64,000 bases of DNA from Epiperipatus broadwayi. Taxonomy: Eukaryota > Onychophora > Udeonychophora > Euonychophora > Peripatidae. Positions 42,601 through 54,600 of this stretch are shown here, piece by piece (position 1 is the first letter of the stretch; each line of letters begins with the position of its first letter). The stretch is from the NCBI GenBank assembly GCA_028023455.1, contig JAQFVV010000012.1, positions 10,826,499 through 10,890,498 on the forward strand. The letters run 5' to 3'. The position numbers and the translations under genes are program-made. Under the pieces are notes generated by a model. The model was not told where the DNA came from. It made no database searches and saw nothing but the letters and a program-made list of their open reading frames with translations.

Positions 42601-45600
42601 TGGGAAAGTCAACATTGAGAAAGGTGTAAGACAAGGTGACTCCATATCTCCAAAACTTTTTACAGCAGTGCTGCAAGAAGTATTTTGTGGATTAAAATGG
42701 GAAACTAAAGGAGTGAAAGTAAATGGAGATTATTTAAGTCATTTAGATTTTGCAGATGATGTAGTTGTTTTTGCAAATAATGCTTCCAAGCTGCAGGAAA
42801 TGTTGCAGGAGTTATCAGATGAAAGTAGGACTAAAGATAAATGTTAAAAAGACTAAAGTAATGTTTAATCGATTTGCTCAAAATATGAAAATAAAGATTG
42901 ATTATGATGAATTAGAAGAAGTTAAGAGTTACAAATACCTTGGTCAGATTATTAATACAGATGGAAACATAATAGAGGAAATTAATCATAGAATTAAACT
43001 TGGTTGGAGTGCTTTTGGTAGAAATAACTTGATATTAAAAGGAAATATGCCTATGTGTTTGAAAAGAAAGGTTTTTAACAAATGTGTTTTACCAGTTCTT
43101 ACTTATGGATCTGAGACTTGGACACTTAATAGAAGATCAATACAGAGACTTCAGACCACTCAAAGAAGTATGGAGAGATGTATGTTGGGAGTAACAAGAA
43201 GAGATCGAAAACGCAATGTATGGGTAAGAGAACAAACAGGTGTTACTGACCTCATTGAAAAAATTAAAAGATTGAAGTGGAGTTGGGCTGGACATATTGC
43301 TAGAAGAGATGATAATAGATGGACAATTGAAATTTTAAACTGGATTCCAAGAGATTGTAAAAGACCCAGAAGGAGACCACATGTAAGATGGATGGATGAA
43401 ATAAGAAAATGTGTAGGGGTGATGTGGAGAAGAGAAGCTAAAGATCGGAGAAGATGGATTAAACTTGGAGAGACCTTCATCCTGCAGTGGATTGATAATG
43501 GTTGATAATGATGATGATGATATATTAACTCTTATTTATTTTCTACTTGGATTCTCCATTTCCCTAACAATGCACTGTCTTAATCTTTGCTAGTATAGTA
43601 TTTAGTAATCCTCATAACATATTTAGTCACACACTTTATACAGACAAACTGATATAAAGTTTTTGTCCAATTTCTTAGCTTATCCTTATTAACTTTCTTA
43701 TCCATCTTATTTGCTTTTTCTTTTACTTTCATAAAATTGAATTAAAAACTATTTTATTGCTATCTATAAACTTCCATATATCAAACAATTTCCACTTGCT
43801 TTAAGCATCTCTCATGTAAAAAATTAATCTAGCCATCTCTTTTTGAAGTGCCTCATTTACTGTTCACATATTTGCATTCAAAATATATTCTCTTACTTTT
43901 TAAATTCTTTCTACAATATCTAATATTCTTTCAGGAACACAAAATGAAACATTTTCCATATATTAAATCTGATATCACAATTCTCTTCCATATCACTTTT
44001 GCTAAATCGCACCTATTATCCAAAATCAGTGTAAAAGACTTGGCACCATTCAAATAATTTCATTTACCAATCAAACAAATAATTCCTTTGATTAATGAAA
44101 ATGATACCTGAGAAATTATATTTATTTAGCCATATCATATTTATCTTCTCTAACAAAATTTTCTTTTTTTGTATTCCATATGTATTGACATTATTTTTGA
44201 CTTTTTAAAAATAATATCTCTACAACCTTTGATTAACAACCCTCTATCAACATAATTTTATACATATATTTATTTCATATACAAGCATTCTCACTAAAAT
44301 TCTCTTCTAATTCAATATTTTTGCATTTTATTTTTACATCAGCTAATATTTCTTTAATTTGGTTGCACTTCATATTTAAAATTTTTAATTCTGTTTCAGT
44401 TAATTTTATCCTTCTATAATTTATTTATTGTCTAATTGACTGCATTTCTCTATTTTTGTCATCTTCACCTTTGTAATAACATGTAACATAAGCTCCATTT
44501 TCTTATTTCTAGTAGCATTTTTCCTAACAAATCCTGGTTAACTCTTTATATTATCAAATTAACAAACCATTTTTCAATGTTCTCTATTACATTAACACAT
44601 TTTGAATGGCTGCTTTTTTTATCCACTGTAAATGATTAATGCTTATCTAAAATTGTTTCCCCTTTTTACATACAATCTTTATACATAAATAAACATTTAT
44701 TTAAACTAAATCAAATTTCATCAAGAATACTTTTCCTTTTTTATCATCTAACTAGGTTTTCATTTCACAAGTATAATTAAAATTTAAAATAAAATGCCCT
44801 CTGACATATATTAAAACAAAAAATAATAGCAATAAATATTTTCTTACACAGTTAACTAATATATATATATTGTACCCTTTTTATTAGGTCTAAATAGGTT
44901 TTGAAAGTCAATTTCTTAAAAAAATTTAAATTAAAAGAAATTTAAATATGGTGATATGATAGTGTAAATAGGTTTTTAAAGCTTTGTTAAGATAAAGTTA
45001 AAAGTTATAAATATTTAAAAGCTGTGATAAAATGCTAAAATTATAAAGTAAAAGTTAAATATTATAATTTTGTATGGTTGAAAGAACTGGCCATAGTGAT
45101 AATAATGAAAGTCATGTATTAAAAGTCTTGTTAAACAAGGTATTGAAAGCTAATTTTTAAATAATGATTAAAAAATTGAATAAGTTATTAAATGTATTTT
45201 AATAAAAGTATGTTTAAATTTATATTATAATTGTTTATTAATATTTTAGTATTTTGTGGGATATATAGATGTATTTAATTTTATTTGTTATTTAAATAAT
45301 GTCCAAATTTATTATTCCAGATTCTATCATTATTTTATTATTTTTTATAATTAATATTTTGTAGTTGAATATTTTATTAATCCTATTTTCAGACAGTGAA
45401 TATAAAAAATTGCAACATTTTGTCTGGAATTTTTAAGTCATGTGACTAACAATGCATGTATTTTTATTGTGTGCTTGCAAGGTTTTTAAAAGAAAGTTTC
45501 AAAATTACTTTCAGAATTGTTTTAAAAAAATTGAAAACATTTGAATATCATAAAAATAAATATAGGAAATTATTTAATTAGTTGTCTTCAAAATAATTGT

Positions 45601-48600
45601 AGTTAACAAAGATAAATTAAAAAATAGATATATTAAAATTAAGTATTAGATAAACTGATAAAGTATTATTTAAATTGTGTTGTTTTAAAGTAGTTAATTT
45701 GTTAGGTAAAAATATAAAATTGATTTAGAATTGAATATTGTAATAATATGCATAGTATAAATGATGAGTCATAGTTTTGTTGCTAAATTTTATAAATGTG
45801 AAATTGACAATTATGTAAATTAGTTTTGTAAGTTGAGGTCAAGTAACCAATCAGATTGTAAGTTAGAGCTGGTATATAAATGTATGCTCTCACTTCTTGA
45901 CACTTATTACTACTTCCTTTTATTTTTTTTATTATTTTAAATAGTATCCAGTATATTATTATAGGTCAATTAGTTTCACTTTTAAATTTTTATTATTTTC
46001 AAAAAGTGTAAAGGAGTATAAAATTTATTAAGTTAAAATAATAGTTTCTCTAAAACCAATTAATTTCCTACTGGGTTTTTCTATTTAAAACTTAAGTCAA
46101 GTTCACAGTAATTATGGAGCATATATCTGAAGTAATGTGCTTGGGGATGGTAGGAAAAACAATTGACAGAGGAAAGTATAATTTTTCTCTTGTTATTTAA
46201 AAACTGTCATAATTATTTATATAAAATACTTGATATTTTAAGGAGGATATTATTTGGAAATATCACTCAGAGAACTAACATGTTTGTGTATAATATTTTA
46301 AAAACTTTTAAGGATATTATTAAGATAATAAAATTACCCTGGAAAGACTAAAACTAAATGTTCCTTTAAAGTTATGAAAATATGGTATAAAAAAATATAT
46401 CATACTATATTACACTACTGACTATATATTTTTATTTAAAAGATATTTAAATCTTTTTGAAGAAAAAAGATGAAAAGTAAAATAAAAGTTATTACTGATA
46501 TAATTACTTTGACAAGTTGTTGTCAAAAAAAATATGTGAATATTTTGATATAATAAGACTTGTTCTCTTAAATATACGTTAAAAAAAAAAAAGGATAATA
46601 AAATGGATAATAAAAAAAGTAAATATTACCAGGGCTAAATGAATAACTCATGGAATATTTAAATATAGTTATTTATTACCACATATCTGCATTATTATGA
46701 AATAATATTTTAAAGAAAAAATGGAAAAATTGTTTATTTTTCTGCTAGCATACGGACTGATTTTGAATGGCCGTTAATGATGCATCTGAAGCTGGTAGAA
46801 TTCACATGAACGGAAAACAATGGAACTTACCTAGGAAATATTTTTTGACTAATGATATCACACTAATAATTATTATCCTATGAAAGCAACAGATAAATGA
46901 CTGTATTAAAAAACTTTCAGGAACAGGATGGATAATGAATTTTTTAAATTTTCTTAGATTTTTTTCTTCTTCATTATTATTTTTTTATTTGTGAGTTTAT
47001 GCACTGCGGGAGAAAAGAGTGCACTGTGCTAGAAAACTTTCAGACAACATTCGTCATGTAGCAACTGGGGAAGATTCCAATTAGAAGCATCAAATTGTAA
47101 TAAAAGACTTTAGTTGGATTTCATTGGGGAATAAACTTGAATTGGAATTACATAAATTTAGTTTTGAATTATTATTTTAAATATACTAACCTTAGTATTA
47201 GAATGCATTGTTAGGATAGGAAAGGTTACATTTTAAATTTTTTTTTCTATTTATTCTAACAACATTAATGTTAATATTTTTTTAAAAAAATATTTTAATA
47301 TTTTAAAGTTTTGCAAACATTTTTAAAAGTATAATAGTGTTATATTGGATGACTGATATTTTTGATTAATGTGTTTTACGCTGAGCTTAGACCAGAAGAC
47401 ATCTAAAATAGTGATTTGCAAATCGAAGAGTCACTAGGTAATTTATAAGTGTTTAATTATCATATGATGTACTTTTTTCTTTCACCTAGAGTTGCTTGGA
47501 ATATTTTTGAAATATTACATTTATCATATGAATGTATGAACATGAGTATGTGTGCGTTAATTACACATATAGATTTTTATTATTATTCTAAGATATAAGC
47601 TATGATTTTAAAAAAGAGAGGCATACATTTTCTTTCTTATATTACAAAGTTTAATATAAATTATTGATGCTCATAATTTTTCATGATTCTTTACTGAATG
47701 AACCATACACTATTTTTAAATATTGATTTTAATGTTTTAAAATCAAAGTCATTTGTATTTTTATTGCTGAGTTTTAAGTGAATAAAAACGTTTTCTTATA
47801 GTAGTTCTGGATTGATAATGTCATATGTTAACTTTGTTTGTTATTAAGAGTAATGCTAGTTATTTTGCGATGTGGATTGTTAGATCTATTTTGGAGTTTT
47901 AATCGATAGTGACGGGGGAAGTATATAAAGAAACCCTTGGATGCCTTACATGTAGGATATGTTAAGAAGACAGCCTATATTTTATCTTAGTAGTTTTATG
48001 CAAGAACAGTTAAAATAGCCCTATGTCTTTTATGTATTTTCCATGAGCAATGTTGATATTTTCGTATTTTATAATGATCTGTAGGAGCTGAATAAAAAGC
48101 CTGGACATTATTTTTTGAAGGTATTGGACAAAAGTCTATTCTTTCACACTGTTACCATGTGGATTATTAAATATATTTTATACTATTGAGTCTTTACTCT
48201 AATCATTCCTTCATGTCCTATGTATCGTATCGCTATCTTAATTTCAACAGTTACTACATCGTATAGCATAGTATTTTATGAAAGAAGAATAATAAATAAT
48301 TTTGGATTGATATCTTGTTTTTTTGAAAAAGAAGTAAGATAGGTTTTTCTTGTTTGGATTAAGATGAAATACAAATGAAATTGAATGTAAATGTTGATAG
48401 TAAAATAATAAAGCATCATAAATATTTTTTTTCATATTTTTATTAAACTATTTTTGATAATAAAAGAAATTACAATTGTTTCATGATATTTTAAATAATT
48501 TTGATTTTCACAAATCAATGCATATTTTTAAAAGATGAAATATCAAAATGAACAAAGTGTGATGAATGCTTGTATTTTATGAATATTTGTTTTTTGGAAA

Positions 48601-51600
48601 AACATAAAACACATATAAGGATTTGAGAATGGTGTCAAGCAATAGTGTCTAGTATAACATCAACACTATTTATTTTTGTTAAATTCAATTTTCATTTATT
48701 AAATGAACACTAAAACATATTTTTCAAAATGAACATTATTTTAAGTATTTATATTTTTGTGTACCATTTATTAAAACTATATTGTCTGTTTACTTAATTA
48801 GCAATCGACTTAATTAGACTATGAAATGTAGGTCTAAATTAACATTTTAGTTTATATTATGTATGATAAATAATGCATAAGCCAGAGTGAAGGCTTATTT
48901 ACTTGCTAATTTCATAATATTGAAAAGTGTAACTCAATCTTACTTTAGTTAAATTTGTATTTTGTTAGATTTATTTAGTGAAACTTGTACATACTGTAAA
49001 TAGTTTTGTTTTAATGAAAAGTATAATAAATTTGTTAAAATTGTTTTTTAAAAACGTCTGTGTTATTTTGATTGATTTATTCACTACCACAAATACATGA
49101 TTAACAGAATCCAAAAATAAATATGATACATTTGCACAGTATAAATAAATTATTCATTTTTAAGAAATAATAATTATCCAGATTATGATATTTGAATAAT
49201 TTTTCTTTTGTAATAATATTATTATAGTCATAATTGATCACACAATTTATTGCATAGAATTTTAATATTGTTTGTTGCCACATATTTCAGATTATACCAT
49301 ATTAAGATGCCACATGAGAAATAAAAGAAATATATTATTAATATTATTGTTATTATCATTATTATTAGTTGTCATAGTATTAAATAGTAGATAGGATCAA
49401 TAATTACTTAATTAGGAGCAGGAATACTATTATTTATTATTGTTTAGACGTAGTTAGAAATGATACAAAATCCCTTATCATACTTGGCTACAGGAGATAT
49501 TTTAAAATTGATTAGATTTATTTTCAAAAACCCGAGATAGTTATAATTATATTTTTGGTAATAGAGATTAGTAATATCATACTAAATTACTTATTATTGT
49601 TAAAGTATTAAGAATACTATAAATTTATTATTATTTGAAATAATAGGGGGGATAGTTTTCTTATGCCATTAAGATTGTATCCTGCGGGATATAGGCTCAA
49701 TGTAATTCATTACTCCTTTACCTTCACTAAATTGTCTCATGATATTATTAGTGTTTTATTAATTTAATTTTCATGAATCAAGCCATATATTATTTTTTAA
49801 TTAGTTAGAGCTAGTCAAATGACAGAAATTATTATAGGATATCTTTATTGTTTATTATATTAAGATTATAAGTATTTTAGCCAGAGCATTATTATTTTAT
49901 TTGAGCTAGTTTATTTCTATTTATTGTAGTGACCGAAAAGTGAGGATACAATATGGACATTTTAAAAAAATTTGCAATTTAAATTTTTAATTTAGCTGAG
50001 TGTGAACCAACAAACTATTTTCCATTACTCTGTGTTAAAGAATTAAATAACACCACTAAGTTTAACTATATAACAACTATACAATTTTTATAATAAGTTT
50101 GTTTTAACATTACATAGATATTTAGAATTTACATTTGTATAAAAAATGTTATAATAGTAGTGGATACATTCATAATGCTTGGATCATTCATCAGCATCAT
50201 AATGTCTAGAAATCAGAAGATTCAATACAACTTAACATGATAAAAGCTGAAAAAAAAACTTGAAAAAGATCTTTAGATAGACACATCTCAAGTTATGATC
50301 ATTTTCTGAGATTTTCTATATATATGTGATAGTTAGAATTGAAGAAGAAAAAAAAATTGAAATATGGTGTTGGTGAAGACTTTTGCCAATTCCATAAATG
50401 ATATAAAAAAAAAGACAAATAAAGAATTGATTAGATTAAACCTCAACTTTTACTGAATCCCAAATGATTTGGCTGAAATTGTCTTTTTTTAGTTCAGGGG
50501 TACAATATGATCTACTCATACTAGAAAACTAGGGATTTTTTTTTTCCCAATAGGAATAAGCATTTTTGTTTTGTAATTTTTTTTTAGCATGTCATAATTT
50601 TTTTTTTTTTTAATTTCAATTTAGTTAAGCTTTAAGCTGACAGAATAGTATGCAAATATGTATTAACAATATTATTTTTAACAAAATTGCAAATAAAATA
50701 AGTGGTCTGGCAAATTTCACTAGTAGCTAATCTATATATTTAAAATAAAGTATAAGTAAATTTTACTTTGAAAGCATTAAAATTAGAAAATGCCAAATGA
50801 GGCAATAAAAAAAAAAAAACCACAATTAATTAAATCAGTTTTGAATACAGGTAATTTTGAAAAGAGATTCATTAGTTATATTTTTTTAAAATTGTTTCAT
50901 TTTAGGCTAATTAAAGATTGTGAGAAATATGTACAAAAAATTAGCAATAATTAAAACTATTTATAAAAAACATTTCAATCTCAGAAAAACCAGTATTAAT
51001 AGTGGAAACAAAAAAAATAAATGGTATAATGTTTATTAAAAATATAAAACAAAGAATTAAGATGTCTCTAATAAATTAGTACCAGATAGATTCTTTATCT
51101 GATTAAACTAGAATTTTTGCTAAAATACAAATAGACTGAAATTGTCTTATTTTGGTACGATCACAGTGGAGTCTGAACACAGTAGAATACTATAGTACCT
51201 TTTTTCCTGCAATATAAATATACACCAGAATTTTTATTTTGGATTTTTTTTAAAATATGTCTTTCTTTTTATTAAACATACCAATTTAATTAAGTGATAA
51301 ACTGAATGTAGTTTGAGAATCTAAGAGTCATAATGAAAAAGTAACACATGTGATAAAAAATACTCTTATGTAACAAATGTTTTTTTTTTTTAATTGCTCT
51401 AAAAATAAGCAGCAAGTATATAAATTTGAAATGTCTGCAATGACACACATGCTCGAATTATTCTAATGAATTGTACAGATATTATATGAATTTTTTGGTT
51501 TGAATAAATACTTTGTAATAAGTGATTTTTTTTAATAATTCATTTTTTTTATGAATTCTTATACACCTGGGTCTCTTTTTATGCAGACTTATTTAACACG

Positions 51601-54600
51601 ATTTTGAAGTTACACGATTCATGTTTCACCAGAAGTCGAACTTTCGCGCACTTACGTCATATTGAAAGTAATAGCACATTATTGGAATTCGACTTTCATC
51701 TTAGTAATTTCAATATTTTCAGTGCTTTATAATAGTAAGATTTTATGCAATAATGAAATTAAAATCATGATTTCCACATTTTATGTATACACACATTAAA
51801 TTTTATAAGATTATAACGTAAATTTGTTCAAACATTGTGCGTGTTAATTTTGCATTTTAAATCACATTCTGTTTTTGCTTTTTAAAAAAGAACGTTTAAT
51901 CAATTATTAATCATTTAGTGTCTGCAAGCTTATTTTTAAAAGGTGAGTAATAGCAGTGAAATGAAATTTGATTTTTAAACAGAATTGAAAATTAAAAAAT
52001 TAAAGACAAAAATAAAAGTTTAGATACAGAAGAAAATGTAGAAAATGATAATGAAAAAAAGAAGTGGAACCTGTTCCTTTCACTTCCAAAATGATTTGAA
52101 AAAGTCTTCAACTTTCTAATCAGTTGGCAAATTATTTTCTTACTAATGACACTAATCACGAATGTGCTCTTAAATTCCAACGAGAGCTAAATGGTTGTAT
52201 GTCTGGATATCGCGAGTTTCATAAACAATTAATAAAATCATCGTCTCAAAGATTAATTACTAATTATGTTGTCACTAGAAAACCATTAAAACAACAACAT
52301 GAGAGTGAAGTTGGCACTAGTTATAGTTCCTCTTGTGAAGAATCTTTACCAGTTTGCAAACGAACCTGTTTATCGGCAAATAGCATTAATAATTAAAACG
52401 TGTATAAAAAAATGTAAATTACTGTACTGTAAATCATGCATAAAAATATATTATTTTGAATAAAATTAAATATTATAGTTAAAAAAAGTTTATCTTGTAT
52501 CAATTTTTTTCAAATTTGAAATTTTTTATTAATCATATTTTATTTCCTTATTTTTTTTTTTTGCGTGAATTTTAAAGTAATTTTACATTGGTGCTTTGCT
52601 TTTACGTGAATTTTGAAAAATCACAGATCGCACCCTCCTCTTTTTCAATGTAAGCTACGTCTATTTTTGCGCGATTTCGTTTGCGCGTGTTTTCTGAGGA
52701 ACCTATCTATCGCGTAAAACAAGACCCAGGTGTATATTATTAAATTTGTTAAGAATATAATGCTATAGTTATCTCATTTGGTCACTTAGAAATCATGTAT
52801 TTTTTTTTTTAATTACAAAGAAAATATTCCAATTAATTGCAATATATTTATTATTTATGATAGTTAAATAATTTAAGTTTAATTGGAGTAAATATTTGTC
52901 TTAATGTGTGGCGATCTCACCCAGAGAACTTGATATATCAAATCTAATATAATTTAATATATATATACTTAAATTTTGGATAGTAAAATGAATAGAAAGT
53001 AACACACATTTTTGAGAATACTTTCATGTAACAAATTTATGCTTAAAATCCACTATCATCTGATAATCATTTATTACTTATACTTATAACTGATGATACA
53101 AGAGAATGGCTCTTGTTTACAGTATAATGCTCCCAGGTTTGTGAAGAGTGCCTGGTTTTCAAATATTTATAATGCAGTAAGTAAATAATCAAGTAATGTT
53201 GTGCTGGCATGATCAAAATATTGAATGAATTAAATGCATACGTTTCCCCTATAAATAACTGTAGGTATGCTCATGTCATAAATTCTACATTCTAAAACAA
53301 AATGTAACAATTCACTTTATGCATTAGATATACATCTGTTATCAATTTTGATAGGATAAGTGCATATCATATATGTCAAGAATAAAACATATAATAATCA
53401 TAAATATTCTTATAAACTAGAAACAAACTTTGTTAATTTCATTTTTTATTTAAAAAAAAAAAGGCAGATCAGCATTATCTATTCCTAAGTTGAAAAGTAG
53501 TATAATTTAAATAGGCAAAAAAAAAAAAAAAATTGAAGAAGATGGAAATATAAAATTACAGCAACCAAAAAAATTTGGACTGTTGAAACATGAAAATACT
53601 AAAAAGACAATTATGCCTTAACTTATATGATCCAGAAAAAATATGATGTATAAAAACTTAAGAATGCCGAAATCTAAGCATTTCAAATAAATGGAACACA
53701 ATTTCAATATCTTAATAAAGAAATAACTGAGCAGCTCAATTAACATCATTAAAAAAAAATTTATGAACATTCATAAAAACTAAACTATTTCATAGTATAA
53801 AAATAAAAAAATTCAGAAAAATAGATACATAATTTAAATAAACCACAAATAAAAAGCACGAGTAAAATTCATCCCACTATAAAAAAATCTCATAATAATT
53901 ACTTTCAATAATTAATATTTACTAAGGCAATAAACCTAAAGCTTGTGTGGTTAAAAATGCGAAGGTAAGGACCTCTACAGGTCTTAACCATAAGCTTACG
54001 CACACTTGCGCAGTTAAAAATGCAAAGGTAGGGACCTCTACAGGTCTTAACCACAAGCTTGTGTGATTAAGACCTGTAGAGGTCCCTACCTTTATATTTT
54101 TAACCACACAAGCTTTAGGTTTATTGCCTTAGTAAATATTACTTACATAATCAATGTGTGTTAAATAAATTTATAATTTCAATAATTAAAAAAAAAAATC
54201 CAGTTCTAATAATATATCAAAGTTCAAGACATAAATTAAAAGTTTCAAATTTTTTATTTATTGATCTGATCAAATTACACAATCAAATTTTTTAACAATT
54301 AGTCTTCAAAAATATATTATAATAGTCATTGTTTAAGATAAAAAAAAAAACAAAGCATTTTGTTGCATTTACATGACTGAAGACAGTGTGATATCCAGAA
54401 ATAAAGTGGAATAATTCCAATGTCTAATAATTAATAATGTTATTTATTATTTAAATACTAATAATTAATAATGTTATTATTTAAACAATCGTTTTCAAAT
54501 ATTTATAATAAATTATATATTATTTACAATCAATCCTTCCTAAAATCAAAAAGAAATAAATTACTGGGTTTCATAAAAAATTTGTTTTGAAAAACAAATG

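Larger units (their letters stand above)
40181..43519 (+). mobile_element. RTE-type non-LTR retrotransposon (LINE), near full length
   Basis: The perfect 14-bp direct repeat atatattaactctt flanks it (40167-40180 and 43520-43533), showing target-primed insertion. It has a 5' leader of about 345 bp with higher GC, one long open frame for endonuclease plus reverse transcriptase, and a 3' end that is a short (GAT)n tract immediately after the stop, instead of poly(A). A single long frame without ORF1, APE-type endonuclease and a microsatellite tail all fit the RTE clade. One frameshift near 42830 is the only obvious lesion. It lies antisense to contactin in the 18.5-kb intron. Confidence 0.92.
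38450..44880 (-). other. Strand-skewed block (C-rich on plus), possible large decayed element
   Basis: Outside the inserted LINE (40181-43519) and a small hairpin at 39660-39880, this block has many C and very few G on the plus strand. The minus strand is therefore purine-rich, like coding or transcribed sequence. Minus-strand fragments look protein-like but match no family I can name, for example [20 protein letters not shown] near 44400-44340 and [19 protein letters not shown] near 39370-39300. A single old element into which the LINE later inserted is my reading; mutational asymmetry from transcription is the alternative. Confidence 0.4.
44930..49075 (+). other. Strand-skewed block (G over C on plus) with promoter-like and poly(A)-like ends
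   Basis: The plus strand has far more G than C across this block, the opposite of the block to its left. No long protein frame is seen. Close to the left end is a CCAAT/TATA pair (45847-45880). Near the right end come tgtacata and tgtaaata (48986-49002), aataaa at 49025-49030 and a GT-rich stretch at 49056-49074. This could be a plus-strand non-coding transcription unit, a retrocopied 3' UTR or a decayed element. The motifs are short and could arise by chance in AT-rich DNA. Confidence 0.3.

Noticed and set aside
49380-49760. Possible nuclear copy of mitochondrial DNA
   Set aside because: The composition and the string ttaggagcagga looked suggestive, but no mitochondrial gene motif could be read in any frame.
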